A DNA stretch of 64,000 nucleotides, from the NCBI GenBank assembly GCA_052379645.1, contig JBQSYU010000001.1; one strand, written 5' to 3'. Positions 42,523 to 53,594 of the stretch are shown in pieces. Source of the stretch: Arthrobacter_H sp030452125 (GTDB lineage: Bacteria > Actinomycetota > Actinomycetes > Actinomycetales > Micrococcaceae). Both the position numbers and the translations under genes were made by a program. Below the pieces are notes generated by a model. It searched no databases and was not told the DNA's origin. It was given only the letters and a program-made list of their open reading frames with translations. How positions within the stretch are numbered: position 1 is the stretch's first letter; every line of letters begins with the position of its first letter.

Positions 42523-43896
42523 CTAGGATTCGCCGCGGCGCAACAATTGTCCGTGGGGGGTCGTGAAATCGACCTTCTCCCCGCGCAGCCAGGTGCCGGC
42601 GACGACGCCGTCCAGGGTCTTGCCGGCGTAGGCGGACACGGGGTTGCGGTGCTGGAGCTTGGCGACGTCCACGACGAAGTCCTCTTCCGGGGAGAAGATG
42701 GCGAAGTCGGCATCGGAGCCTGGCGCCAACTGACCCTTGCGCTCCAGACCGGCCAGCTTCGCCGGCCCCGAGGACATCCAGGCCAGCACCTGATCCAGGG
42801 CGATGCCGCGTTTCCGGGCTTCGGTCCAGATCAGCGACAGACCCAGCTGCAAGGAAGCCACCCCGCCCCAGGCGGTGCCGAAGTCCCCGCCTTCGGGATA
42901 CTTCAGCTCCACCGTGGACGGCGAGTGGTCGGAGACGATGAAGTCGATGGTCCCGTCGATGAGTCCCTGCCAGAGCAGCTCGCGGTTGGCATCCTCACGG
43001 ATCGGCGGGCAGCACTTGAATGCCGTGGCCCCATCGGGGATCTCCTCGGCGAGCAGGGTCAGGTAGTGCGGGCAGGTCTCGACGGTCAGCCGCACGCCTT
43101 CGGCCTTCGCCGCGGCGATCACCGGCAGCGAATCGGAGGAGGACAGGTGCAGGATATGTGCCCGGCCCCCGGTCCGCCGTGCCGCGTCGATGACCCGCTG
43201 GATGGCCAGGTTCTCGGCCACCCGCGGGCGTGAGGCCAGGAAGTTGGAGTACTCCCGGCCACCGATCTGCGGCGCTTCCTCGATGGTGTGCGCGTCTTCG
43301 GCGTGCACGATCATCAGCGAGTCGAAGGAGGCGAGCTCGGCCATGTCGGCCTCCATCTCCTCCGGCTCCAGGGCGGGGAATTCATCCACCCCCGAATGCA
43401 ACAGGAAGCACTTGAAGCCGTACACGCCCTCGTCGTGCAGTTTGCGTAGTTCCTCGCGGTTGCCCGGGACGGCACCGCCCCAGAAGCCGACGTCGATGTA
43501 CGCCTTGCGCCCGGCGACCTCGCGCTTGAGCTCCAGGGCCCCGACATCCACCGTCGGGGGGATCGAGTTCAGCGGCATGTCGATGATGGTGGTCACCCCA
43601 CCGGCGGCGGCGGCACGGGTGGCGGAGTCGAAGCCCTCCCACTCGGTGCGCCCCGGCTCGTTGACGTGGACGTGGGAGTCCACGAGGCCGGGGATCATCA
43701 CTTCCCCGGCACCGAGTTCGATGGTCTCGCGTCCCACCAGGCCCTGGCCCGGGCCTTCGATCGCTGCGATCCGTCCATCACGGATGCCGACCTCGTGGGC
43801 GCCGATGCCCTCACCGGTGAGGATCCGCTCGCCGCGGACCACCAGGTCGAATTCCTGGTTCTTTCCTGCCGGAGCAGTGCTGCTCTGGTTGCTCAT
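42523..43896 (-). CDS. allB: Allantoinase
   Basis: A 457-residue amidohydrolase-fold cyclic amidase. The metal motif DSHVHVNEPGRTEWEGFDSA (about residues 73-92) is the allantoinase signature. The carbamylated lysine is in GVYGFKCFLLHSG (about 162-174). Later metal ligands are HAEDAHT and HLSSSDS. It opens allantoin to allantoate. ATG 43896 has CGAGGAGGAATCGG upstream. It follows gcl by 195 bp in the glyoxylate operon, so it belongs to the ureide regulon but may have its own promoter. Confidence 0.93.
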   Translation of the reverse strand: MSNQSSTAPAGKNQEFDLVVRGERILTGEGIGAHEVGIRDGRIAAIEGPGQGLVGRETIELGAGEVMIPGLVDSHVHVNEPGRTEWEGFDSATRAAAAGGVTTIIDMPLNSIPPTVDVGALELKREVAGRKAYIDVGFWGGAVPGNREELRKLHDEGVYGFKCFLLHSGVDEFPALEPEEMEADMAELASFDSLMIVHAEDAHTIEEAPQIGGREYSNFLASRPRVAENLAIQRVIDAARRTGGRAHILHLSSSDSLPVIAAAKAEGVRLTVETCPHYLTLLAEEIPDGATAFKCCPPIREDANRELLWQGLIDGTIDFIVSDHSPSTVELKYPEGGDFGTAWGGVASLQLGLSLIWTEARKRGIALDQVLAWMSSGPAKLAGLERKGQLAPGSDADFAIFSPEEDFVVDVAKLQHRNPVSAYAGKTLDGVVAGTWLRGEKVDFTTPHGQLLRRGES

Positions 43897-44091
43897 ATGC
43901 CGATTCCTCCTCGAATCCTGGCTGTCGGGCCCTGGATGTCCCGACTTCTTCCCTGACGATTATCCGCCCTCGCCTCCGCGGGGCGGGAACCGGCCAGGAC
44001 CTGGGCCCTGCCGGTGGATGGACGCGGAACGGCGGACGGACCCCGTGGAGCATGGCTCCCGGTTCCGCCCGCCGTTGACCGTTTCCGGTGG

Positions 44092-45897
44092 CTACGCGCC
44101 GGCCGTTGCCGCCTCACGGGCCGGCTTCAGCGGAACGAGCGCCGTCGGGGCATCGGCCACGGTCTCGGCCAGATCCTCGAATTCGGTGACGTTGTTCAGC
44201 TCGGTACCCATGGAGATGTTCGTGACGCGCTCGAGGATGACCTCGACCACAACCGGCACCGAGTGCTCCTCCATGAGGCTCTTGGCCTCGGCGAAGCCCT
44301 TGGCCAGGTCCTTCGGGTCCTTGACCCGGACGGCCTTGCAGCCCAGCCCCTCGGCCACCTTGATGTGGTCCACGCCGTAGCCCTCGGTCTCGGGGGAGTT
44401 GATGTTATCGAACGCCAGGGACACGTGGTAATCCATCTCGAATCCACGCTGCGACTGACGGATCAGTCCCAGGTAGGAGTTGTTCACGACCACGTGGATG
44501 TACGGCAGCTTGAACTGCGCGCCGACGGCCAGCTCCTCGATCATGAACTGGAAGTCGTAGTCACCCGAGAGGGCGGCGACCGGCTTGCCGGGCTTGCCGC
44601 GGACGACGCCGAGTGCTGCCGGTCCGGTCCAGCCCAGCGGGCCTGCCTGTCCGGCGTTGATCCAGCGGCGCGGGCCGAAGACGTGCAGCATCTGTGCCCC
44701 CTGGATCTGGCTCAGGCCGATGGTGGAAACGTAGGTGGTTTCCGGACCGAAGGCCGAGTTCATCTCCTGGTAGACACGCTGCGGCTTGACCGGGACGTTG
44801 TCGAAGTTGGTCTTGCGGTGGCCCTCGCCCTTGCGGTCCGCGGTGGTCTGCGCCCACTCGGAGTAGTCGGGCAGGGTGCCGGCGTCGCGACGCTCGGTGG
44901 CCACCTCGATGAGAACCCGCAGGGCCTCACCGGCGTCGGAGACGACGCCGAGGTCGGGGGAGAACACGCGGCCGATCTGCGTGGGCTCGATGTCCACGTG
45001 CACGAACTTGCGTCCGGCGGTGTAGGTGTCCAGGCCACCGGTGTGGCGGTTGGCCCAGCGGTTCCCGACACCGAGGACGAAGTCCGAGTCCAGGTAGTTC
45101 ACGTTGCCGTAGCGGTGGTGGGTCTGCAGGCCCACCATGCCGGCCATCAGGCGGTGGTCATCGGGGATGGCACCCCAGCCCATCAGCGTGGGCTGGACCG
45201 GGACGTTGAGCAGTTCGGCGAGGCGGACCAGGTCGTCGGAGGCATCGGCGTTGATGATGCCGCCGCCGGCGATGATCACCGGGTGCTCCGAGGCGAAGAG
45301 CATGTCCAGGATCTTGCCTGCCTGCTTGCGGCTGGCCTTGGGCTTCTCGACGCCGAGGGGCTCGTAGGCATCGATGTCGAATTCGATCTGCGCCATCTGG
45401 ACGTCGATCGGCAGGTCGATCAGCACCGGGCCGGGACGGCTGGAGCGCATGAGCTGGAAGGCCTTTTGGAAGGTCCCGGGAACCAGTCCCGGCTCCAGGA
45501 CGGTGGAGGCCATCTTGCACAGCGGCTTGGCGATGGACTCGATGTCCACTGCCTGGAAGTCCTCCTTGTGCAGCTTGGCAACCGGGGCCTGACCCGTGAT
45601 GCAGAGCATCGGGATGGAGTCGGCCTGGGCGGCATACAGGCCGGTGATCATGTCGGTGCCGGCGGGCCCTGAGGTACCCAGGCAGAGCCCGATGTTCCCG
45701 GCGGCAGCGCGGGAGTAGCCGTCGGCCATATGCGAGGCGCCCTCGACGTGGCGGGCCAGGGTGTGGCGGATGCCGCCGTGGGCCTTGATGGCCGAGTACA
45801 GCGGGTTGATGGCCGCCCCGGGAAGGCCGAAGGCCTCGGTGGCGTTCTCCTTCTCGAGGATGAGGACGATCGCGTCCACGGTGCGCATCTTGGTCAT
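44092..45897 (-). CDS. gcl: Glyoxylate carboligase (tartronate-semialdehyde synthase)
   Basis: A 601-residue thiamine-diphosphate enzyme. The N-terminal Pyr domain has EAFGLPGAAINPLYSA (about 22-37), where Gcl carries Val/Pro-type residues in place of the usual catalytic Glu. The PP domain has the ThDP/Mg motif SGDYDFQFMIEELAVG (about 443-458) ending near NNSYLGLIRQSQ. It joins two glyoxylates to tartronate semialdehyde with CO2 loss. ATG 45897 has CCAAGGAGAACACC upstream. It is third in hyi-glxR-gcl-allB. Confidence 0.95.
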   Translation of the reverse strand: MTKMRTVDAIVLILEKENATEAFGLPGAAINPLYSAIKAHGGIRHTLARHVEGASHMADGYSRAAAGNIGLCLGTSGPAGTDMITGLYAAQADSIPMLCITGQAPVAKLHKEDFQAVDIESIAKPLCKMASTVLEPGLVPGTFQKAFQLMRSSRPGPVLIDLPIDVQMAQIEFDIDAYEPLGVEKPKASRKQAGKILDMLFASEHPVIIAGGGIINADASDDLVRLAELLNVPVQPTLMGWGAIPDDHRLMAGMVGLQTHHRYGNVNYLDSDFVLGVGNRWANRHTGGLDTYTAGRKFVHVDIEPTQIGRVFSPDLGVVSDAGEALRVLIEVATERRDAGTLPDYSEWAQTTADRKGEGHRKTNFDNVPVKPQRVYQEMNSAFGPETTYVSTIGLSQIQGAQMLHVFGPRRWINAGQAGPLGWTGPAALGVVRGKPGKPVAALSGDYDFQFMIEELAVGAQFKLPYIHVVVNNSYLGLIRQSQRGFEMDYHVSLAFDNINSPETEGYGVDHIKVAEGLGCKAVRVKDPKDLAKGFAEAKSLMEEHSVPVVVEVILERVTNISMGTELNNVTEFEDLAETVADAPTALVPLKPAREAATAGA

Positions 45898-46102
45898 GGT
45901 GTTCTCCTTGGTGGAGGGCCCCGGAGGGGGGCCGGAAATAGTGAAGTTTGGGCGGCCGCCGGTACGAACCGAACATAGGTACCGGCGGCCGGGCTGTGGG
46001 GACCGCCCCGTGCGGGGCGGAAGCCGGCCGGTGAGCGACGTGCGGCGGACGCCGCCTAGCTGGCGGAGGAAGCGCGGGGCCCGGTGCCGGACCCCGGGCC
46101 AC

Positions 46103-46999
46103 TTACTTGGAGTCGGAGCTACCCGACAGGCGCTCGACACCACGGAACAGACCCGAGTGGTCCAGCGAGCCGTCGCCGCTGGCGACGGTGGAGGCCACGA
46201 GCTGGGCCACGAGGGCCCCCTGCGGGAGGACGACGCCGGCTTCGCGGGCTGCGGAGGTGACGATGCCCATGTCCTTGTGGTGCAGGGCCAGGCGGAAGCC
46301 CGGGTCGAAGTTGCGGTCCAGGATCTTCTGGCCCTTCTGGTCCAGGACCTTGGAGCCGGCCAGGCCGCCACCGAGGACCGATAGCGCGGCCTGGGTGTCG
46401 ACGCCGTAGGCCTCCAGGAAGACCACGGCCTCGGAGAGTGCCTGGATGTTGGAGGCCACGATCAGCTGGTTGGCGGCCTTGACCGTCTGGCCGGATCCGG
46501 AGGGACCGACATGGACGATCGTCTTGCCGATGGCATCGAGCACGGCCGCGGCATCGTCGAAGTCGGCCTTCTCGCCACCGACCATGATGGACAGCACGCC
46601 GTCGACGGCTCCTGCCTCGCCACCGGAGACCGGTCCGTCGAGGGGGCGCAGGCCGGCGGCGCGGGCGTCATCGGCCAGGACCACGGCGACATCGGGGCGG
46701 ATGGTCGAGTTGTCGATCCACAGTGCGCCCTTCTTGGCGTTGGCGAAGACCCCGTCTTCACCGTGGACAACTGCTTCCACGTCCGGGGAGTCCGGAACCA
46801 TGGTGATCACGACGTCGGCATCGGCGACGGCTTCGGCGACGCTGGCTGCGGCGGTTCCGCCGGCCGACGCCAGATCCTTGGCCTTTTCGGGGCTGCGGTT
46901 GAAGCCGGTCACCTGGAACCCGGCCTTGACCAGGTTCTTGGCCATGGGCAGGCCCATGATCCCCAGGCCGATGAAGGCAACGTTCTTGTTTTCGCTCAT
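46103..46999 (-). CDS. glxR: 2-hydroxy-3-oxopropionate (tartronate semialdehyde) reductase
   Basis: A 298-residue beta-hydroxyacid dehydrogenase. The Rossmann motif GLGIMGLPMAKNL (about 11-23), the substrate motif DGPVSGGEAGA (about 118-128) and catalytic Lys in GQTVKAANQL (about 168-177) are all intact. It reduces tartronate semialdehyde to D-glycerate with NAD(P)H. It lies between hyi and gcl, 42 bp after hyi. The name here follows the E. coli allantoin enzyme, not the cAMP regulator GlxR of corynebacteria. Confidence 0.93.
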   Translation of the reverse strand: MSENKNVAFIGLGIMGLPMAKNLVKAGFQVTGFNRSPEKAKDLASAGGTAAASVAEAVADADVVITMVPDSPDVEAVVHGEDGVFANAKKGALWIDNSTIRPDVAVVLADDARAAGLRPLDGPVSGGEAGAVDGVLSIMVGGEKADFDDAAAVLDAIGKTIVHVGPSGSGQTVKAANQLIVASNIQALSEAVVFLEAYGVDTQAALSVLGGGLAGSKVLDQKGQKILDRNFDPGFRLALHHKDMGIVTSAAREAGVVLPQGALVAQLVASTVASGDGSLDHSGLFRGVERLSGSSDSK

Positions 47000-47041
47000 G
47001 TTGTTCTCCTTGAAGTTTTGGTGGTGCGTACCGGTCGGGGC

Positions 47042-47833
47042 CTAGGCGCCCTGGCGAATCAACCAGTCGAAGGCGACATCGGAGGAGGCCTTGTATTCCA
47101 GGCCGATCGGTCCTGTGTAGCCCTTGGCCCGGCTGCTCTCGATCCACTCGCCCAGCGGCAGGTTCCCGGTTCCGGGAGCCCCGCGTCCCGGGTCGTCGGC
47201 GATCTGGATGTGGCCGAAGTCGGCGGCGTGCTTGTTCACGACGTCCGCGACATCATCGCCGTTGACTGCCATGTGGTAGAAGTCGGCCAGCAGCTTGACG
47301 TTGTCCACGCCGGCTTCCTGGGTCTTCGCGATGACGCCCAGAGCGTCGGCGGCGGTCTTCAGCGGGTAGGCCTCGGTGCCGGAGACCGGCTCCAGCAGGA
47401 CGGTGCCGTCGATCTTGGCGACCCCGCGCGCGGCGGCCACGAGGTTGGCCAGGGCCAGCTCGTCCTGCTCGGCGGCCGACTGGCCGTCCTGGCGGTTGCC
47501 GTAGAGGGCGTTGAAGCCGCGGCAGCCCGTGGCCTGTCCGATGGCGGCGACGACGTCGATGTTGTCGGCGAATTCCTTCTCGCGGCCGATCCAGGAAACA
47601 ATCCCGCGGTCTCCGGCGGGCATTTCGCCGGCCAGGAAGTTCAGTCCGGTCAGCTGGACGCCGGCGTCGGCGAGCGAGCTGACGAACTTTTCCACCTCGG
47701 CGTCGGCCGGAACGGCCTCGGCGAAGGGCCACCAGAACTCGACGTTGTCGAAACCGGCCTTCTTCGCTGCCGCCGGGCGCTCCAGCAAGGGGAGCTCGGT
47801 CAGCAGGATGGAGCAGTTGACGGTGTAAGCCAT
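47042..47833 (-). CDS. hyi: Hydroxypyruvate isomerase
   Basis: A 263-residue TIM-barrel protein of the AP-endonuclease-2-like family with the Hyi signature: NCSILLTELPLLERPAAAKK near the start, the GFNALYGNRQDG loop (about 108-119), LLEPVSG (catalytic Glu, about 149-155) and GHIQIADDPGRGAPGTG (about 206-222). It interconverts hydroxypyruvate and tartronate semialdehyde. It is first in its operon. ATG 47833 has GAAAGGAATCCAC upstream, and the putative IclR site at 47857-47894 lies directly before it. Confidence 0.92.
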   Translation of the reverse strand: MAYTVNCSILLTELPLLERPAAAKKAGFDNVEFWWPFAEAVPADAEVEKFVSSLADAGVQLTGLNFLAGEMPAGDRGIVSWIGREKEFADNIDVVAAIGQATGCRGFNALYGNRQDGQSAAEQDELALANLVAAARGVAKIDGTVLLEPVSGTEAYPLKTAADALGVIAKTQEAGVDNVKLLADFYHMAVNGDDVADVVNKHAADFGHIQIADDPGRGAPGTGNLPLGEWIESSRAKGYTGPIGLEYKASSDVAFDWLIRQGA

Positions 47834-47856
47834 GTGGATTCCTTTCGGAACGGTCA

Positions 47857-47894
47857 TTTCCAGATTGTGGAAGTTTACTTCTGCCTACTGAAAA
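47857..47894. promoter_or_regulatory. Two-box motif upstream of hyi, candidate IclR operator
   Basis: Box A TTTCCAGATTGTGGAA (47857-47872) and box B CCTACTGAAAA (47884-47894) recur with similar spacing before the malic-enzyme and OHCU-decarboxylase operons. Box A here is itself a TTCCA/TGGAA palindrome. Binding by the IclR protein at 53595-54359 is inferred. Confidence 0.6.
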
Positions 47895-47895
47895 C

Positions 47896-48119
47896 ATTAG
47901 GTGAGTCCCGCATCACCTGTCAAGACTTCGGGGTCACGGCCGGTCGGCGCGCGGACCGGCCGTCCGGGAGCACCGGACGCTGCCCCCGGCACCTTCAGGG
48001 GGCGTGGGAGGGCTGGATTCGGCCTCTGATCAGGGCCTCGGCTGAAATGGGTGTGGGCCTCCGCGGTGGTGGGGCCGCGGGCCAGTGGCCCGCAGCCCAA
48101 CCACGGTCGGTGGCCCACG
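47896..48119. other. Intergenic stretch upstream of hyi
   Basis: About 220 bases of GC-rich sequence between the hyi promoter region and the terminator of the ureidoglycine aminohydrolase gene. No gene or repeat was recognised. Confidence 0.4.
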
Positions 48120-48160
48120 AAAAAACCGGCCACCGGGACGAAGCCCCGACGGCCGGTTTG
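48120..48160 (-). terminator. Terminator of the malic enzyme-allE operon
   Basis: On the minus strand, AAACCGGCC and GGCCGGTTT (48124-48132 and 48152-48160) form a 9-bp stem ending in a T-run that is the complement of seven A at 48120-48126. It lies 12-52 bp after the allE-like stop. Confidence 0.85.
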
Positions 48161-48171
48161 TTCATTGGTCG

Positions 48172-49008
48172 CTACAATGCAATCTGGCGATTGACGTCCT
48201 TGTAGAGCAGGTAGCGGAAGTTCGCCGGCCCACCGGCGTAGCAAGCCTGCGGGCAGAAGGCGCGCAGCGACATGTAATCGCCTTCCTGCACCTCGACCCA
48301 GTCGGCGTTAAGCCGGTAGACGGCCTTGCCTTCCAGGACGTAGAGGCCGTGCTCCATGGTGTGGGTCTCCGCGAACGGGATCGAGGCGCCGGGCTCGAAG
48401 GTCACGATGTTCACGTGCATGTCGAACGCGAGGTCCTCGGGGTCGAGCATGCGGGTGGTGCGCCATTTATTGTCGGTACCCGGCATGGCCTTGGGCTCCA
48501 GATCGCGCTCGTTGCCGACGACCGGACGGGCCGTATGCCCCTCGAGCGGCTGGTAGCGCTTGCGGAACCAGTGGAAGCTGGCAGCCTCCGTGCCGTCGTT
48601 GTTCACGCTGTAAGCGGTCCCGGCGGGGATGAAGGCAAAAGCACCTTCGCTGAGCTGGTGGGTCGTTCCGTCGATCACCAACCGCAGCGATCCCTGCATG
48701 ACGAAGAGGAATCCCTCCACCTCGGGCTGCGGCTCGGGGTTCTGCGAGCCGCCGCCGGGGGACACCTCGACGATGGTCTGGGAGAACGTGGTCGCCCCAC
48801 CGGACACCGGACGGTTCAGGACCCAGGAACGGGTTCCCGTCCACTCCGGAAGAACCGAGGTCACGATATCGCGCAGGACCCCGCGCGGGATGACCGTATA
48901 GGCCTCGGTGACCACGGCGCGGTCGGTCAACAGATCCGTCTGGGGCGGATGACCACCCTGGGCCGTGTAGTAGGGGGCCTCCACCGGAGCGGTGCTGGTT
49001 TTAGACAT
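48172..49008 (-). CDS. allE: (S)-ureidoglycine aminohydrolase (bicupin)
   Basis: A 278-residue double-cupin protein of the UGHY/YlbA family. Cupin 1 (about residues 60-150) has GFLFVMQGSLRLVIDGTTHQ and cupin 2 (about 190-270) has the manganese-ligand block PFAETHTMEHGLYVLEGKAV. It releases ammonia from ureidoglycine, giving ureidoglycolate. It overlaps the DUF6986 gene by 8 bp. An allantoate amidohydrolase, which makes its substrate, is not in the window. Confidence 0.92.
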   Translation of the reverse strand: MSKTSTAPVEAPYYTAQGGHPPQTDLLTDRAVVTEAYTVIPRGVLRDIVTSVLPEWTGTRSWVLNRPVSGGATTFSQTIVEVSPGGGSQNPEPQPEVEGFLFVMQGSLRLVIDGTTHQLSEGAFAFIPAGTAYSVNNDGTEAASFHWFRKRYQPLEGHTARPVVGNERDLEPKAMPGTDNKWRTTRMLDPEDLAFDMHVNIVTFEPGASIPFAETHTMEHGLYVLEGKAVYRLNADWVEVQEGDYMSLRAFCPQACYAGGPANFRYLLYKDVNRQIAL

Positions 49009-50310
49009 GGGTTTCCTTTGCGTTGATCGCGGGACGACCCAGAGCCAGGGCCCCGAGTTGTGCCTGGGTGATTTCGACGCCGTTCTCGACTTCGCTGGCC
49101 GTCAACGCACCGCAGGTCAGACCGCGGTAGATGAACATGGCCAGGGCCCGCGCGGTGGCCGGCTCGTCCATGATCGAGGATTCGACCTGGTGCACGTAGT
49201 TGCGCAACCGGTTGGCCGCTGCGTCGAAACCGTCGCGGTAGAAGGCGTAGGTCGCGAGGTAGCGGGTGGCCAGTTGGGCCGGGTGGAGGTCCCACCCCTG
49301 GTAGATCCCCCGCTCCAGATGCCGGCGCACCAGCCGGGCGTGCAAGGCAAACGCCTTGCTGACATGGTCCGGCTCGCCGATGGGCAGGATGTTCGTGGAC
49401 CCATCGGAGAGATGGACCCCCGTTCCGGCGACCGCGACCTGGAGCACGTTCTTGGCGTGATCCGCAGCGGGGTGCTCCATCGACTGGTACTCCGCGGCGA
49501 TCCCCAGCGACGCCGAGTAGTCGTAGGTTCCGTAGTGCAGCGACGAAACCCTTCCCCGTCCTGCGTGGATCAGCTGGGCCGACGGCACCGTGCCTTCGGC
49601 CGAGAGGATCAGCTGCGGGGTTTCCATCTGGACCTCGAAGCGCAGCCGCCGTGCCGGCAGCCCGTGGGCGGCCTCCAGCTTCTCGCATACGAAGACCATC
49701 GCCTCGACCTGGGCCACCGTGGTCACCTTGGGCAGCGTCAGGACCAGCCCGTCGGGCAGTCCCCCGGTGTCCATCAGCGAGCCAATGAACAGGTCGAGGG
49801 TGCGAAGGGCACGCTGCCGGGTGGGCAGCTCGAAGCATTTGAAGCGGATCCCGATGAACGGCGGGGCGATGCCCGCGGCAACGGCCCGGTTCACTTCCTG
49901 GGCGGCCCGGATGGCGTGGGCGTCCTCTTCCTCGTCGGGCCGGTCCCCCAACCCGTCTTCGAAGTCGATGCGCAGGTCTTCAATCGGCTCGTTGTCCAGC
50001 TTCTGGGCCACGAGCTCGGCCAGCAGATCGGCGCGCGACCCGGCGGTGACGTCGGCGCCGCCTTCGGCGTCGAGGCCCACGGAGCGGGCCAGCACGGCCA
50101 ACCCACCGAACTCGCGGGCGGCCGCCAGGGCCTGCCGGCCCCACTGGGCCGGCGTGTCGGCCGTGAACTTATCGGCGGGGACGTAGGCGGTATGCACCGG
50201 CTGACGGACTCCGCTATCCCCCGGGTAGGAACGCTCCAGGAGCTTGTCGGTGGCCGCGAGCCGGGTTTCGACCGTCTTGAGGATGGTCTCGTCCAGGACC
50301 GGGCTTACGC

Positions 50311-50314
<4 letters not shown>
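49001..50314 (-). CDS. DUF6986/HpcH-HpaI-like aldolase-family protein
   Basis: A 437-residue protein with a TIM-barrel layout like the CitE/HpcH family. Metal and substrate motifs are recognisable: IEDLRIDFEDGLGDRPDEEE (about residues 113-132), VLTLPKV, FEVQMETPQLIL with the metal Glu (about 227-238), and HYGTYDYSASLGI with the metal Asp (about 263-275). No CoA-binding signature is obvious. It overlaps malate synthase by 4 bp (ATGA) and allE by 8 bp, so the three are co-translated. An enzyme acting on a glyoxylate-derived compound is plausible, but no reaction is known to me. Confidence 0.8.
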
Positions 50315-51936
<1,622 letters not shown>

Positions 51937-51946
51937 GATGATCCTC

Positions 51947-53335
51947 CTACTTGCTGCCGCGTGCTGCGGCGACTACGGCGTCGGCCACGTCTCCGGCGAC
52001 GTGCGGGTCGAACACGCTGGGAATGATGAATCCGGAGTTCAGCTCGTTGTCGTCCACCCGCGCGGCGATCGCGTCGGCTGCGGCAACCAGCATTTCCGGG
52101 ATGATATCAACCGCGTGGGCGTCGAGCAGGCCACGGAAGAAGCCCGGGAACGCCAGCACGTTGTTGATTTGGTTCGGGTAGTCACTGCGGCCGGTGGCCA
52201 CCACTGCTGCGTGGCGGCCAGCAACGACCGGGTCGACCTCGGGGTCGGGGTTGGCCATGGCAAAGACGATCGCGCCGTCGTTCATGGACTCGATGTGCTT
52301 CTCCTCGAGGATATTGGGGGCGGAGACACCGATGAAGACATCGGTGCCGACCATGGCCTCGTGGAGGGTGCCGCTGAAGTTCTCCGGGTTGGTGTTCTCC
52401 GCCAACCAGGCGCGGTGGGAATCGCTGTGTTCGGTGTTGCGGTCGATGGCACCATTGCGGCCACAGGCAATGACGTTCTTCGCCCCACGGGCCAGCAGCA
52501 GCTGGACGATGGCGTTGCCCGCAGCGCCGACACCCGAGACGACGATGCGCACGTCCTCGATCTTCTTGTCCACCACACGCAGCGCATTCTGCAGGGCCGC
52601 CAGGGTGACGATGGCCGTCCCGTGCTGGTCATCGTGGAAGACCGGGATGTCCAGTTCCTCCCGCAGGCGGGCCTCGATCTCGAAACAGCGCGGTGCGGCG
52701 ATGTCCTCGAGGTTCACGCCCCCGTAGACCGGGGCAAGGGCCTTGACGATGCTGACGATTTCATCCGTGTCCTGGGTATCCAGGCAAACCGGCCAGGCAT
52801 CGACGTCGGCGAACTGCTTGAAGAGGGCCGCCTTGCCCTCCATGACCGGCAGGGACGCCTCGGGGCCGATGTTGCCCAGCCCCAACACCGCGGAGCCGTC
52901 GGTGACCACGGCGATGGTGTTGCGCTTGATCGTCAGGTTGCGTGCCTTGGAGCGGTCGTCGGCGATGGCCTGGCAGACGCGGGCGACGCCGGGGGTGTAG
53001 GCACGGGAGAGGTCATCGCGGTTGCGCAGGGCCACCTTGGGAACCACTTCGAGCTTGCCGCCCAGGTGCATCAGGAACGTGCGGTCGCTGACGTTGCGGA
53101 CCGTGACGTTCTCGAGGTCGTCCAGTGCCTCGCGGATGCGTTCGCCGTGCTCGGCGTCCGTGGTGTTGCAGCTGACGTCGATCACCATGATGCTGTGGGT
53201 TGATTCAGTGACATCCAGCGCCGTGATCGCACCGCCTGCAGCACTGACGGCTGCGGCAAGATCGCTCGTGGCCGTGAAGCTGGCCGGTGCCTCGACCCTC
53301 AGGGTCATTGAATATCCGGGGCTGGGATTCGCCAT
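51947..53335 (-). CDS. NAD(P)-dependent malic enzyme with N-terminal ACT domain
   Basis: A 462-residue malic enzyme. An ACT-like domain (about residues 9-85) precedes the catalytic core: SRAYTPGVARVCQAI (about 110-124), VTDGSAVLGLGNIGPEA, GGVNLEDIAAPRCFEIE with metal ligands (about 205-221), FHDDQHGTAIVTLAA and the Rossmann motif SGVGAAGNAIVQLL (about 267-280). It decarboxylates malate to pyruvate. It is first in the operon with malate synthase, so malate made from glyoxylate becomes pyruvate. A two-box motif (53396-53434) is in its promoter region. Confidence 0.93.
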   Translation of the reverse strand: MANPSPGYSMTLRVEAPASFTATSDLAAAVSAAGGAITALDVTESTHSIMVIDVSCNTTDAEHGERIREALDDLENVTVRNVSDRTFLMHLGGKLEVVPKVALRNRDDLSRAYTPGVARVCQAIADDRSKARNLTIKRNTIAVVTDGSAVLGLGNIGPEASLPVMEGKAALFKQFADVDAWPVCLDTQDTDEIVSIVKALAPVYGGVNLEDIAAPRCFEIEARLREELDIPVFHDDQHGTAIVTLAALQNALRVVDKKIEDVRIVVSGVGAAGNAIVQLLLARGAKNVIACGRNGAIDRNTEHSDSHRAWLAENTNPENFSGTLHEAMVGTDVFIGVSAPNILEEKHIESMNDGAIVFAMANPDPEVDPVVAGRHAAVVATGRSDYPNQINNVLAFPGFFRGLLDAHAVDIIPEMLVAAADAIAARVDDNELNSGFIIPSVFDPHVAGDVADAVVAAARGSK

Positions 53336-53395
53336 GAATTCCTCCTACTAGAACTGATGGTCGGTCTGCTTTTGCAGTACCTGCCATAAAAAACA

Positions 53396-53434
53396 TTTCC
53401 GTATAGTGGATAATATTATTTGTACTACGGAAAA
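53396..53434. promoter_or_regulatory. Two-box motif between malic enzyme and iclR, candidate IclR operator
   Basis: Box A TTTCCGTATAGTGGAT (53396-53411) and box B ACTACGGAAAA (53424-53434) match the hyi and OHCU-operon sites. The intergenic region serves the malic-enzyme operon on the minus strand and the iclR gene on the plus strand. A further palindrome, GGAAAAAGTTTTCC, lies at 53491-53504 close to iclR. Confidence 0.65.
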
Positions 53435-53594
53435 TCAAGGTCAGCGTACAGATTCGTTCCTCGAACGCTGGATGAACTTTCTCGGCTAACGGAAAAAGTT
53501 TTCCCACTTCAAGTACTCTGGATCAAAACGCCGCTCCATATCCGGCCAGACCGTGCGGCATCCCCGGCCGGCGACCACGTTTCAAGGAGAAACC

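Noticed and set aside
44014..45672. 552-aa frame opposite glyoxylate carboligase
   Set aside because: Antisense to a clear Gcl gene with ribosome site and ThDP motif.
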